A stretch of DNA of 29,274 nt. It comes from an uncultured Christensenella sp. (GTDB lineage: Bacteria > Bacillota > Clostridia > Christensenellales > Borkfalkiaceae). Location: assembly GCA_910585595.1 (NCBI GenBank), contig CAJUET010000016.1, positions 1 through 29,274 on the forward strand, read 5' to 3'. Positions within the stretch are counted from its first letter, which is position 1. Each line of letters opens with the position of its first letter. Shown in pieces: positions 13,871 to 22,444 of this stretch. The notes beneath the pieces were generated by a model, which saw only the letters and a list, made by a program, of their open reading frames with translations, was not told where the DNA came from and did no database searches. The translations under genes were made by a program, and so were the position numbers.

Positions 13871-14614
13871 TTACAGCGTAAGAATTTCGAACCCGTCCTC
13901 GCGGACGACAAGCGTATTCTCGTAGTGTGCCGTGCTCTTTTTATCGGCGGTGACCGCCGTCCAGCCGTCGGGCAATACCTTTACTTTCCAGCCGCCCGCC
14001 GCGATCATGGGTTCTACGCAAATGACTGTGCCCGCCTGAAGCCTTACGCCCGTGCCCCTTCTGCCGAAATTCGGAACCGACGGGTCTTCGTGCATCTCTC
14101 TGCCGATCCCGTGCCCCGTATAGGAACGTATGACCGAGAAGCCGTTCGACTCCGCATGATGCTGCACTTTGTAGCTGATATCGTAGAGCGGCGTGCCCGC
14201 TTTCAAGCCCTCGATCCCTTTCCAGAAGCACTCTTCCGTCACGCGGACGAGTTTTTTCTTCTCTTCGGAAATTTCGCCGATCGCAAACGTTCTGCAACAG
14301 TCGCCGTGAAACCCGTTCTTATACGCCACAATATCCACGCTGACGATATCGCCCTCTTCGAGCACCCTCTCGTCGGGAATTCCGTGGACGACCACTTCGT
14401 TGACCGAAACGCATGCCGAAGCGGGATAGCCGTAATAGCCCAAACAGCTCGGCTCGGCGCCGCTCGCTTTGATATAATCGTAGACGAGCGTATCGACTTC
14501 CTTCGTCGTCATTCCCGCTTTGATCCGTTCACCGACGAACTTCAAACAGTTTCCGACGATCGCACAGGGCTCGCGCATAAGTTCGATTTCTTCTTCGCTC
14601 TTAATATGGATCAT
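13871..14614 (-). CDS. map: Type I methionine aminopeptidase
   Basis: The 247-residue product has the full pita-bread fold signature: His77, and metal ligands Asp94, Asp105, His168, Glu201 and Glu232 (in VSVDIVAYKNGFHGDC, YTGHGIGREMHEDP, VEPMI and AHYENTL). It removes the initiator methionine from new proteins. Its ATG overlaps the adk stop (ATGA), which implies coupled translation. Confidence 0.98.
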   Translation of the reverse strand: MIHIKSEEEIELMREPCAIVGNCLKFVGERIKAGMTTKEVDTLVYDYIKASGAEPSCLGYYGYPASACVSVNEVVVHGIPDERVLEEGDIVSVDIVAYKNGFHGDCCRTFAIGEISEEKKKLVRVTEECFWKGIEGLKAGTPLYDISYKVQHHAESNGFSVIRSYTGHGIGREMHEDPSVPNFGRRGTGVRLQAGTVICVEPMIAAGGWKVKVLPDGWTAVTADKKSTAHYENTLVVREDGFEILTL

Positions 14615-15246
14615 TTCGCCATCTTGTCGAGAACGGCTTTCACTTCCTCGAAGAGCACCTCTGCGGGCGCTTCCGTTCCCGTGAAGTTGAGAATGATTCC
14701 CTTCTTCGTGTAGTAGTCGATAAGAGGCTGCGTCTGCGCCGTGTAAACGTCGAGGCGGCTCTTGACCGTTTCAGGATTGTCGTCCTTTCTCTGATAGAGC
14801 TCTCCGCCGCAACGCGAACAGGTCAAAGCCCCGTTCAGAGTGGAAATGTGATAGCTCTCGCCGCATTCCTTGCACACTCTTCTGCCGCAAAGTCTGTCCA
14901 TGAGCAGGGAGAAATCGATATTGATATTGACGACTCCGTCAATCTTTGCGAATTTGTCAAGTTCTTCGGCTTGGAAGGTGTTGCGGGGGAATCCGTCCAG
15001 AAGGTAACCGTTTTTACAGTCATCCCAGGTGAGACGGTCGCGCACGATGTCGCAGGTCACTTCGTCGGGAACGAGCTCGCCCTTGTCGATATAAGACTTT
15101 GCAAGAAGTCCGATTTTAGTACCGTTCTTGATATTCGCACGGAAGATATCACCCGTGGAAATGTGCACGAGACCGTAGCGGTCGGAAATTTTCGTTGCCT
15201 GCGTGCCCTTGCCTGCGCCGGGTGCGCCGAGTAAAATTAAATTCAT
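14611..15246 (-). CDS. adk: Adenylate kinase with zinc-binding LID
   Basis: The 211-residue product has the P-loop GAPGAGKGT (7-15), DGFPRN (84-89), and a LID domain with Cys125, Cys128, Cys143 and Cys146 holding a structural zinc, the form usual in Gram-positive bacteria. It interconverts ATP, ADP and AMP. The start has GAGGTG 6-7 nt upstream. A 98-nt gap with a small hairpin separates it from secY. It ends in TGA inside the map start. Confidence 0.98.
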   Translation of the reverse strand: MNLILLGAPGAGKGTQATKISDRYGLVHISTGDIFRANIKNGTKIGLLAKSYIDKGELVPDEVTCDIVRDRLTWDDCKNGYLLDGFPRNTFQAEELDKFAKIDGVVNINIDFSLLMDRLCGRRVCKECGESYHISTLNGALTCSRCGGELYQRKDDNPETVKSRLDVYTAQTQPLIDYYTKKGIILNFTGTEAPAEVLFEEVKAVLDKMAK

Positions 15247-15344
15247 ATAATCACCTCATCGGATTTTCACTGAGTCTGCCAAGCGAAATTTTGAGTAAAA
15301 ACACTCGAAAGACACGGAGCACAACACAGTATTTTAAGATGAAT

Positions 15345-16661
15345 TTACTTCAAAAACCCTTTGTAATTCTTCATCATGATCTGCGACTGCAACTGCTTAT
15401 CGAGTTCGAGCGCAACCGAGACGACGATCAGGATACCCGTTGTAGAGAACACGTTCACCAAATCGTAGCTTGCCCAGCTGAACACCACGGACGGAATAAA
15501 CGCCACAAGCGTTAAGAAAATCGCGCCGAACAAGGTAATACGATTGTTGATTTTCTTCAAATACTGCGCCGTAGGCTTACCGGGTCTGATACCCTGGATA
15601 AAGCCGCCGTTCTGCTGAATGGACTTGCTCACGTCCTCGGGGTTGAATTGGATCTGCGCGTAGAAGAACGCAAACGCGAAAATCAACAGACACAGCACCA
15701 ACGAATAGATAAGTCTGCCGTACCATTCGCCGCTGCCCGAGAACCAAATTTGAAGATCGCTCGCCGCTTTGGTGTTCGGCCAGAAGAGGCTGATGATCAT
15801 GGACGGGAAGGAAACGATCGCATAGGCGAAGATGAGAGGCATAACGCCGCTTCCCGTGATCTTCATGGGAATGACGGAGGACTGACCGCCGTACATCTTT
15901 GTTCCGCGCACCTGCTTTGCATACTGCACGGGGATCTTGCGTTCCGCCAAATCTACGAACGTGACGAGGAAGAATATGATTGCCGCAAGAATAATGAAGA
16001 TACCGACTTCGAGAAGTCCGTCGCCGATTTTGAGCGAACCGTCGCCCATCGCAATGAACTTATTGAGAATGGACATACCTGCCGTGGAAACGATACCGAT
16101 AAAGATGATCATCGAGATACCGTTGCTCACGCCGAGATCGGTAATGCGCTCGCCGAGCCACATAACGAGCATCGAGCCCGCCGTGTACACGACTGCCATA
16201 TAGATGCCCGCAACCCACACTTTTCCGCCGAAGAGCGTTGTATTGATCGCGCCGCCTTGGTTTGCAAAGTTGATGATGATACCGACCGACTGTACGATCG
16301 CAAGTACTACCGTGATGATTCTCGTAATAACCGTAAGGCGCTTTTTACCCTCTTCGCCCTGTTTGGAAAGACGTTCGAGAGCGGGAATTCCCACCGTTAA
16401 AAGCTGAACGATAATCGAAGCGTTGATATACGGACCGATACCGAGCGCGAACAGCGTGCCCTGCGAAAGAGCGTTACCCGTGACGCCGCTCATGAGCTGC
16501 AAGAAATCGTTGCCGGTGACAGCGCTTTCAAACTGACCTCTGTCAAGCCCCGGAACGGGAATGTAGCAACCTAAACGGAAAACAAGAAGCAGAAGGAGGG
16601 TAATAAATATCTTCCTTCTGATATCTTTATTACGAAAGGCGTTTTTTAAGGTTTCGATCAT
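15345..16661 (-). CDS. secY: Protein translocase channel subunit SecY
   Basis: The 438-residue product has ten membrane helices. Family marks are the plug-region FLQLMSGVTGNALSQGTLFALGIGPYINASI (start near 54), AERKIPVQYAKQ in the cytoplasmic loop, and FNPEDVSKSIQQNGGFI and IRPGKPTAQYLKKINNRITL near the SecA/ribosome-binding loops. It forms the export channel with SecE and SecG. It sits in the standard place between rplO and adk. Confidence 0.98.
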   Translation of the reverse strand: MIETLKNAFRNKDIRRKIFITLLLLLVFRLGCYIPVPGLDRGQFESAVTGNDFLQLMSGVTGNALSQGTLFALGIGPYINASIIVQLLTVGIPALERLSKQGEEGKKRLTVITRIITVVLAIVQSVGIIINFANQGGAINTTLFGGKVWVAGIYMAVVYTAGSMLVMWLGERITDLGVSNGISMIIFIGIVSTAGMSILNKFIAMGDGSLKIGDGLLEVGIFIILAAIIFFLVTFVDLAERKIPVQYAKQVRGTKMYGGQSSVIPMKITGSGVMPLIFAYAIVSFPSMIISLFWPNTKAASDLQIWFSGSGEWYGRLIYSLVLCLLIFAFAFFYAQIQFNPEDVSKSIQQNGGFIQGIRPGKPTAQYLKKINNRITLFGAIFLTLVAFIPSVVFSWASYDLVNVFSTTGILIVVSVALELDKQLQSQIMMKNYKGFLK

Positions 16662-16697
16662 TTTATACCTCCTCTTTTACGCCGTCTGAAAAAACGA

Positions 16698-17150
16698 TCA
16701 CTTTTCAAGAACCTCAGCCGTTCCGCCCGCCTTCTCGATCGCAGCTTTCGCCGTTTCGGAGAATTTCGCGGCACGAACCGTGAGTTTTACTTTAAGTTCG
16801 CCCTTTCCAAGAACTTTGAGTCCCGCGTTGTTCTTGACTTCCTTCGCAAGCTTGTTGGAAAGCACGAAGCCGAGATCAACGTTCGTCCCTTCGGGAAGTT
16901 TATTGAGTTCGTCGAGATTGATGATAACGAAGTCCTTACCGAATTTATTGTGGAAACCGCGCTTCGGGATACGGCGCGCGAGAGGCATCTGACCGCCTTC
17001 GAATCCGGGACGGACGCCGCCGCCCGAACGCGCCCATTGACCTTTGTGACCCTTACCGCTCGTCTTGCCCAAGCCCGAACCGATACCGCGTCCCAAACGC
17101 TTTACGTCCTTTCTTGCTCCCTCGGCGGGAGAAATTGTATCTACTCTCAT
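16698..17150 (-). CDS. rplO: 50S ribosomal protein L15
   Basis: The 150-residue product has the Gly-rich N-terminus KRLGRGIGSGLGKTSGKGHK, then GFEGGQMPLARRIPKRGF, which threads into 23S rRNA. It binds late in large-subunit assembly. It ends in TGA and lies between rpmD and secY. Confidence 0.98.
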   Translation of the reverse strand: MRVDTISPAEGARKDVKRLGRGIGSGLGKTSGKGHKGQWARSGGGVRPGFEGGQMPLARRIPKRGFHNKFGKDFVIINLDELNKLPEGTNVDLGFVLSNKLAKEVKNNAGLKVLGKGELKVKLTVRAAKFSETAKAAIEKAGGTAEVLEK

Positions 17151-17161
17151 GTTATTACTCC

Positions 17162-17335
17162 TTATACGTTCTCAACCTTAACAAGGTGAGCAACCTTGCG
17201 GATCTGTCCGCGAAGCGCGGGAGTATCTTCAAAGGTCTTTTCCGAACGGATCTTTTTCAAGCCCAAAGCCGCAACCGTTTCTTTCACCGATTTGACTTCG
17301 CCGATCGTGCTTTTTACAAGCGTCACTTTAACCAT
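17162..17335 (-). CDS. rpmD: 50S ribosomal protein L30
   Basis: This is a 57-residue protein beginning MVKVTLVKSTIGEVKSVKET and ending HLVKVENV, with the usual LGLKKI and the conserved DTPALRGQIRKVAHLV part. It has a perfect AAGGAGG site before the ATG. It is in the standard place between rpsE and rplO. Confidence 0.97.
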   Translation of the reverse strand: MVKVTLVKSTIGEVKSVKETVAALGLKKIRSEKTFEDTPALRGQIRKVAHLVKVENV

Positions 17336-17346
17336 TTTCGTCCTCC

Positions 17347-17865
17347 TTAGCCCACGATCTCTTCCACGGTCTTGCCGCGAAGCGCCGCGATCTCTTCCGC
17401 GGTTTTAAGCTCCGCAAGTCCCGCGACCGTCGCCTTTACGCAGTTCTGAGGGTTCTGCGTTCCGTGAGATTTCGTTCTGATATTTTTGATTCCCGCAGCC
17501 TCCATAACGGCACGGACGGGACCGCCTGCGATAACGCCGGTACCTTCTGCGGCGGGCATCATGAGAACGGCGCCCTTGCCGAATTTACCGAGCACTTCGT
17601 GGGGAATACTCGTATCCACGATCGCAACGTTTATCATACTTTTCTTTGCAGCTTGGGTAGCCTTTTCGATCGCCTCGGGAACTTCTTTCGCCTTTCCCGT
17701 ACCGTAACCGACTTTGCCGTTGCCGTCGCCTACGACGACGAGCGCCGCAAAGCGCATATTTCTACCGCCCTTCACCGTCTTGCTGACGCGGTTTATGCCG
17801 ATGAGCTTTTTGATAAGCCCGTCGTTCTCTTCCTGTTTTCTCTGAGGTCTGTTATCTCTTGCCAT
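17347..17865 (-). CDS. rpsE: 30S ribosomal protein S5
   Basis: The 172-residue product has the N-terminal double-stranded RNA-binding fold (IGINRVSKTVKGGRNMRFAA, VVGDGNGKVGYGTGKAKEVP) and a C-terminal domain with GTGVIAGGPVRAVMEAAGI. S5 contributes to decoding accuracy and mRNA unwinding. It is a normal member of the spc operon. Confidence 0.98.
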   Translation of the reverse strand: MARDNRPQRKQEENDGLIKKLIGINRVSKTVKGGRNMRFAALVVVGDGNGKVGYGTGKAKEVPEAIEKATQAAKKSMINVAIVDTSIPHEVLGKFGKGAVLMMPAAEGTGVIAGGPVRAVMEAAGIKNIRTKSHGTQNPQNCVKATVAGLAELKTAEEIAALRGKTVEEIVG

Positions 17866-17878
17866 ATCTCTACTCCCC

Positions 17879-18247
17879 TTAGAATTTCAGTCCGGCTTCG
17901 CGAGCGCCGTCTGCAAGCGACTGTACGCGTCCCGTATAAAGGTAACCGCCTCTGTCGAATACGACCGTCTCGATTCCCTTTTCCTTAGCGCGTTCCGCAG
18001 CAAGCTTTCCAACGACCTTTGCCGCTTCACGCTTGGTCTTGCCGGCGATCTCCGCTTTTACCGACTTTTCGAGGGTGGAAGCCGAAGCAAGGGTCACTCC
18101 CTTCGTATCGTCGATGAGCTGTGCGTAAATATGGTTCGTGCTTCTGTAAACGCTGAGCCGCGGTCTTTCGGCAGTGCCTGTAACGGACTTTCTTACACGG
18201 ACGTGGCGGCGTTTTCTTTCCGCATTTTTATCAATTTTCGTTATCAT
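17879..18247 (-). CDS. rplR: 50S ribosomal protein L18
   Basis: The 122-residue product has the family core RPRLSVYRSTNHIYAQLIDD, GKLAAERAKEKGIETVVFDR, and GRVQSLADGAREAGLKF. It binds 5S rRNA with L5 and L25. It lies between rplF and rpsE. Confidence 0.98.
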   Translation of the reverse strand: MITKIDKNAERKRRHVRVRKSVTGTAERPRLSVYRSTNHIYAQLIDDTKGVTLASASTLEKSVKAEIAGKTKREAAKVVGKLAAERAKEKGIETVVFDRGGYLYTGRVQSLADGAREAGLKF

Positions 18248-18260
18248 TTCTTACGCTCCT

Positions 18261-18809
18261 TTACTTCTTGCCCTTGCCCGAGGTCTTGCCTTCCTTATGC
18301 TCGACGTGCTCGCCCTTATAGCGGATACCGTAGCCATGGAAAGGTTCGGGTTTGCGGATCGCTCTGAGTTCCGCCGCAACCTGACCGACGAGTTCCTTGT
18401 CGATCCCGCTTACCGTAACGTCCGTCTGCGAGGGGCATTCGAGTTTGATCCCTTCGGGTGCGACGTATTCAACGGGGTGGGAAAAACCAACGTTCAGAAC
18501 AAGCTTGTTGCCCTGCATCTGAGCCTTCCAACCGACGCCCTTTACTTCGAGCCCCTTCGTGAAGCCCTCCGAAACGCCCTTGACCATACCCGCGATCAAC
18601 GCACGGTAGAGCCCGTGAAGCGCGTTGGTTTCGTCCCTTTCGTCAAGCGCCTTTACGTGAACGTGACCGTCCTCCGTTTGAACGTCGATCGCACCCGTCA
18701 CTTTACGGCTCAAAGTTCCCTTTGCTCCCTTGACGGTGACGACCGCGTCTTTGAAATCGACGGTAACGCCTGCGGGAAGCGCAATACTCATTTTACCGAT
18801 TCTCGACAT
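18261..18809 (-). CDS. rplF: 50S ribosomal protein L6
   Basis: The 182-residue product has two similar domains. It begins MSRIGKMSIALPAGVTV and ends with the C-terminal signature RKPEPFHGYGIRYKGEH. The last 15 residues are Lys/Gly-rich. L6 lies near the factor-binding site of the large subunit. Confidence 0.98.
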   Translation of the reverse strand: MSRIGKMSIALPAGVTVDFKDAVVTVKGAKGTLSRKVTGAIDVQTEDGHVHVKALDERDETNALHGLYRALIAGMVKGVSEGFTKGLEVKGVGWKAQMQGNKLVLNVGFSHPVEYVAPEGIKLECPSQTDVTVSGIDKELVGQVAAELRAIRKPEPFHGYGIRYKGEHVEHKEGKTSGKGKK

Positions 18810-18820
18810 ATTCCGCCTCC

Positions 18821-19213
18821 TTAATAGATATAGCAGAGCACTTCGCCGCCCACGTTCTGAGCCTTTGCCTGCTTATCCGTCATGATCCCCTTGTTTGTGG
18901 AGATGATAGCGATCCCGTAACCGCCCAAAACCTTGGGCATGGTTGCGGCGCCGCTGTAAGTTCTCAGTCCCGGCTTGCTGATGCGTTCGAGCCCGCTGAT
19001 GACCGATTGGTTTTTATCCGTATATTTCAACGTAAGAACGAGCTTTCCGTTGTAGCCGTCCTCTTCGAAACGCACGTCTTTGATGTAACCTTCTTTCAAA
19101 AGAATGTCGGCGATTGCCTTTTTCATATTGGAAGAGGGAATCTCCACGGTCTCTTTTTTGACCATGAGCGCGTTTCTGATTCTTGTAAGCATATCTGCGA
19201 TCGGATCTGTCAT
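18821..19213 (-). CDS. rpsH: 30S ribosomal protein S8
   Basis: The 130-residue product begins MTDPIADMLTRIRNALMVKK and ends in the C-terminal STNKGIMTDKQAKAQNVGGE type motif. S8 binds helix 21 of 16S rRNA and in other bacteria represses the spc operon by binding near rplE. The gene is in its usual place after rpsN. Confidence 0.98.
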   Translation of the reverse strand: MTDPIADMLTRIRNALMVKKETVEIPSSNMKKAIADILLKEGYIKDVRFEEDGYNGKLVLTLKYTDKNQSVISGLERISKPGLRTYSGAATMPKVLGGYGIAIISTNKGIMTDKQAKAQNVGGEVLCYIY

Positions 19214-19224
19214 TTTCTTTCTCC

Positions 19225-19410
19225 TTACCAGCTCGCCTTTTTCACGCCGGGAATCTGCCCCTTATAAGCAAGATTGCGGAAACAGATACGGCAAACGCCG
19301 TACTTTCTCAAAACCGCGTGCGGTCTGCCGCAAATCGTGCAACGCGTATAAGCTCTCGTTGAAAACTTAGGCGTCTTTTGCTGTTTGTTGATCATTGACT
19401 TCTTTGCCAT
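19225..19410 (-). CDS. rpsN: 30S ribosomal protein S14, zinc-binding type (type Z)
   Basis: This 61-residue protein has Cys24, Cys27, Cys40 and Cys43 (CTIC, CRIC), the short zinc form common in Gram-positive bacteria. It begins MAKKSMINKQQKTPKF and ends GQIPGVKKASW. A good ribosome binding site precedes the start. It lies between rplE and rpsH. Confidence 0.98.
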   Translation of the reverse strand: MAKKSMINKQQKTPKFSTRAYTRCTICGRPHAVLRKYGVCRICFRNLAYKGQIPGVKKASW

Positions 19411-19420
19411 TGTCGTCTCC

Positions 19421-20023
19421 TCACTTTTTGAAGGGCATTCCGAGCGCCCTCAAAAGCTCTCTCGCTTCTTCGTCCGTCTTAGCCGTGGTGACCACGCAGA
19501 CGTCCATGCCTCTGATTTTCTCAACCTGATCGTATACGATCTCGGGGAAAATGAGCTGTTCTTTGAGTCCCATCGAGTAGTTTCCTCTACCGTCGAACGC
19601 CTTGTCCGACACGCCGCGGAAGTCTCTCACTCTCGGAAGAGCGATCGATACGAGCTTATCGTAGAAGTCCCACATTCTCTTGCCGCGAAGAGTCACTTTC
19701 AGTCCGACGGGCATTCCTTCGCGGAGCTTGAAGTTTGCGACCGATTTGGTAGCTTTACGGTAGATCGGCTTTTGACCCGTAATGATTTTGAGCTCGTTCT
19801 CCACCATCTGCATGGACTTTTGATTGTCCTTGATATCGCCGAGACCCGTGTTGATCACGATCTTCTCGATCTTGGGAACCTGCATTACGGACGCATATCC
19901 GAATTTCTTCATGAGGAAGGGCACGACTTCTTCGTCATATTGTTTTTTGACCCTGTTTGCTGCCGACGAGGTTTTCGCGGCTTCCTGTTTTACTTGCGCC
20001 TTTGCGCTCTTTTTCTCTGCCAT
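19421..20023 (-). CDS. rplE: 50S ribosomal protein L5, with an N-terminal extension
   Basis: The 200-residue product has the L5 core from about residue 25 (VKKQYDEEVVPFLMKKFGYA, VPKIEKIVINTGLGD, REGMPVGLKVTLRGKRMW, DEEARELLRALGMPFKK). Ahead of this lies an extra Lys/Ala-rich stretch of about 23 residues (MAEKKSAKAQVKQEAAKTSS) that most L5 proteins lack. L5 binds 5S rRNA and touches the P-site tRNA. The start is supported by GGAGG upstream. It ends in TGA. Confidence 0.97.
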   Translation of the reverse strand: MAEKKSAKAQVKQEAAKTSSAANRVKKQYDEEVVPFLMKKFGYASVMQVPKIEKIVINTGLGDIKDNQKSMQMVENELKIITGQKPIYRKATKSVANFKLREGMPVGLKVTLRGKRMWDFYDKLVSIALPRVRDFRGVSDKAFDGRGNYSMGLKEQLIFPEIVYDQVEKIRGMDVCVVTTAKTDEEARELLRALGMPFKK

Positions 20024-20041
20024 CTCTATTCCTCCGCCCGA

Positions 20042-20485
20042 TTATTCCTTATTTTCGTTTTCGGGCTCGGTTGCAGTTTCTGCCGCATCCGCCGCCTTTT
20101 GGCTGCGCTTTCTCGTTCTCTTCTTGGGTGCCTCTGCCTCTTCGACGGGTTTCGTCTTGCTCTTCTTGGTGTAAGCCTTGTCAAGCGACGCTCCGCACTT
20201 CTTGCAGACGCGGATCTTCTTACCGTCTGCCACGCTATGTGCAACGCGCGTTGCCTTGCCGCACTTATCGCAGACGACTTCTACGTTGGAAGCGTCGATA
20301 AACGCTTCTTCCGTCACGATCTTCGAAGTCTCGTTCGCCCTTCTCGCCTTCTCGTGCTTATTGACGATATTCACGCCTTCGACGATAATTTTTCCCGCCT
20401 TGGGATCGGCTTTAAGAACCTTTCCCTGCTTTCCTTTATACTTGCCCGCCAAAACGAGCACGTTGTCGTTTACTTTAACATTCAT
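20042..20485 (-). CDS. rplX: 50S ribosomal protein L24, with a charged C-terminal tail
   Basis: The 147-residue product has the KOW domain near 1-40 (KVNDNVLVLAGKYKGKQGKV) and the zinc-ribbon-like CDKC (72-75) and CKKC (97-100) common in bacterial L24. Normal L24 is about 103 residues; here about 40 more follow, Lys/Arg-rich then Ala/Glu-rich. L24 starts 50S assembly and lies near the tunnel exit, where a tail could touch nascent chains (inference). It lies between rplN and rplE. Confidence 0.97.
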   Translation of the reverse strand: MNVKVNDNVLVLAGKYKGKQGKVLKADPKAGKIIVEGVNIVNKHEKARRANETSKIVTEEAFIDASNVEVVCDKCGKATRVAHSVADGKKIRVCKKCGASLDKAYTKKSKTKPVEEAEAPKKRTRKRSQKAADAAETATEPENENKE

Positions 20486-20496
20486 TGCGCTTCTCC

Positions 20497-20865
20497 TTAC
20501 AGAACCTCGGGAGCAAGCGAGATGATTCTCATGTAATCTTTCTCGCGGAGCTCTCTCGCAATGGGCCCGAAGATACGGGTTCCCTTAGGTTGTTTTTGGC
20601 TGTCGATAATGACCGCCGCGTTGTCGTCGAAACGAATATAAGTACCGTCGGGACGGCGGATACCCTTTGCGCTTCTTACGATGACTGCCTTGACGACGTC
20701 GCCCTTCTTAACCGCGCCGCCGGGGGTAGCCGTTTTCACGCTTGCCACGATAACGTCGCCGATGTTGCCGCTCCTACGGAAGGAGCCGCCCAAAACGCGG
20801 ATACACATGAGCTCTTTCGCGCCCGAATTGTCCGCGGCTTTCAGCCTTGTCTGAGGTTGAATCAT
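20497..20865 (-). CDS. rplN: 50S ribosomal protein L14
   Basis: The 122-residue product, normal length, begins MIQPQTRLKAADNSGAKELM and carries GDVIVASVKTATPGGAVKKGD and GTRIFGPIARELREK. It lies at the subunit interface and is the docking site for the silencing factor RsfS. First gene of the spc section. Confidence 0.98.
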   Translation of the reverse strand: MIQPQTRLKAADNSGAKELMCIRVLGGSFRRSGNIGDVIVASVKTATPGGAVKKGDVVKAVIVRSAKGIRRPDGTYIRFDDNAAVIIDSQKQPKGTRIFGPIARELREKDYMRIISLAPEVL

Positions 20866-20889
20866 AACCTTTTTACTCTCCTTTCCTGA

Positions 20890-21144
20890 TTACTTCGCCT
20901 TTTCGACGATTTCGGCTACGCGCCAGTTTTTGTCTTTGCTCAGCTTCCTCGTTTCCACGATACGGACTTTGTCGCCTACGCCGCACTCGTTCTCTTCGTC
21001 GTGAGCCTTGAAGCGGACCGTTCTCGTAATCGTCTTTTTGTAAACGGGGTGTTTGCTCTTATCGGTCACCGCAACGACGACCGTCTTATCCATTTTATCG
21101 GAGACCACGATTCCGACTCTTTCTTTTCTAAGATTTCTTTCCAT
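20890..21144 (-). CDS. rpsQ: 30S ribosomal protein S17
   Basis: The 84-residue OB-fold product has RKERVGIVVSDKMDKTVVVA and DKVRIVETRKLSKDKNWRV. It is an early 16S-binding protein and the last gene of the S10 section, 11 nt after rpmC. Confidence 0.98.
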   Translation of the reverse strand: MERNLRKERVGIVVSDKMDKTVVVAVTDKSKHPVYKKTITRTVRFKAHDEENECGVGDKVRIVETRKLSKDKNWRVAEIVEKAK

Positions 21145-21155
21145 GATGCTCTCCT

Positions 21156-21350
21156 TTACGCCTTATTCTGACGGGCGCGGATTTCCGTATTCACTCTCGC
21201 GATATCCCGCTTGCAAGTCCTGATCGACAGGGGATTTTCAAGCTGATTGGACGCGTGACGGAAACGAAGATTAAAGAGTTCGCTTTTGAGGTCTTTGAGC
21301 TTTTTAGAAAGCTCGGCGTCGCTTAAACTGTGAAATTCGTTTGCTTTCAT
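21156..21350 (-). CDS. rpmC: 50S ribosomal protein L29
   Basis: This 64-residue helical hairpin protein has LSDAELSKKLKDLKSELFNL and FRHASNQLENPLSIRTCKRD. It lies at the tunnel exit. Its ATG overlaps the rplP stop (ATGA), implying coupled translation. Confidence 0.97.
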   Translation of the reverse strand: MKANEFHSLSDAELSKKLKDLKSELFNLRFRHASNQLENPLSIRTCKRDIARVNTEIRARQNKA

Positions 21351-21787
21351 GCTTCCTCACCGCCTTCCGTAGTTTCGAGGTCTTCCTTCCTTACAAATTT
21401 GCACTTGATCGGAAGCTTGTTTGCGGCAAGCCGCATTGCTTCGCGGGCAATATCCTCGGAAACGCCCGCCATTTCAAAGAGCACTCTGCCCGGTTTTACA
21501 ACCGCGACCCAGAACTCTACGTTACCTTTACCGGAACCCATACGCGCTTCCGCAGGGTGGCGGGTAATGGGTTTGTGGGGGAAGATGTCGATCCACACCT
21601 GCCCGCCGCGCTTGATGAAACGCGTCATTGCGATACGCGCAGCCTCGATCTGATTGGATTTGATCCAGCACGCCTCTTCGGCTACCAAACCATACTGTCC
21701 GTAAGCGACTTTGTTTCCCTTATGCGCCGCGCCCTTAATATTGCCGCGGTGCTGTTTTCTTCTTTTAACTCTCTTCGGAATTAACAT
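21347..21787 (-). CDS. rplP: 50S ribosomal protein L16
   Basis: The 146-residue product begins MLIPKRVKRRKQHRGNIKG, the normal L16 N-terminus, and has GFVAEEACW-like and GSGKGNVEFWVAVVKPGRVL segments that position A-site tRNA. I chose the ATG at 21787, which overlaps the last base of the rpsC stop and follows GGAAGGAGG; a longer frame from further upstream would run inside rpsC. It ends in TGA. Confidence 0.97.
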   Translation of the reverse strand: MLIPKRVKRRKQHRGNIKGAAHKGNKVAYGQYGLVAEEACWIKSNQIEAARIAMTRFIKRGGQVWIDIFPHKPITRHPAEARMGSGKGNVEFWVAVVKPGRVLFEMAGVSEDIAREAMRLAANKLPIKCKFVRKEDLETTEGGEEA

Positions 21788-22443
21788 TATCTGCCTCCTT
21801 CCGGCTTCTTGGCTTTGAGGACTTCGCCCTTGTATATCCAGCACTTAACGCCGATCATACCGAAGGTCGTATGTGCTTCCGCGAAACCGTAATCGATGTC
21901 CGCGCGAAGCGTTTGAAGGGGAATGGAACCGTCATGATAATGTTCCGAGCCTGCGATTTCGCGACCGTCAAGACGACCGCTCACCTGCATTTTAACACCC
22001 TTTACGCCTGCGCGCATCGTTCTGCCGATCGCCTGCTTCATGGCACGGCGGAAAGAAATGCGTTTTTCAAGTTGCGCCGCAACGCTCTCTGCAACAAGCT
22101 GAGCGTCCGCGTCGATCTTCTTGACTTCGGTCACGTTGATGATGACCTGCTTCCCGTTCGTAAGTTTTGCAAGATCCTTTTTGATGACTTCAATCTCGGA
22201 ACCCGCTTTTCCGATAAGAACGCCGGGACGTCCCGTGTAGATCGTTACAACGACTTTGCCCGCCGCACGCTCGATCAGAATTTTGGAGATCGCCGCCGCG
22301 TAGTATTTCTTTTTGAGAAACGTACGGATGACGTTGTCTTCTTTTAAGAATGCGGAGAAATCTTTTTTATCGGCATACCACGTAGTATCCCAACCTTTGA
22401 TGATACCAACTCTCAATCCGTGAGGATTAACTTTCTGTCCCAT
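21787..22443 (-). CDS. rpsC: 30S ribosomal protein S3
   Basis: The 218-residue product begins MGQKVNPHGLRVGIIKGWDT. It has an RNA-binding KH domain with RPGVLIGKAGSEIE (the usual loop is GRKG) and the C-terminal domain with GVKGMKMQVSGRL-like sequence. S3 is part of the mRNA entry helicase. It overlaps rplP by one base. Confidence 0.98.
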   Translation of the reverse strand: MGQKVNPHGLRVGIIKGWDTTWYADKKDFSAFLKEDNVIRTFLKKKYYAAAISKILIERAAGKVVVTIYTGRPGVLIGKAGSEIEVIKKDLAKLTNGKQVIINVTEVKKIDADAQLVAESVAAQLEKRISFRRAMKQAIGRTMRAGVKGVKMQVSGRLDGREIAGSEHYHDGSIPLQTLRADIDYGFAEAHTTFGMIGVKCWIYKGEVLKAKKPEGGR

Positions 22444-22444
22444 G

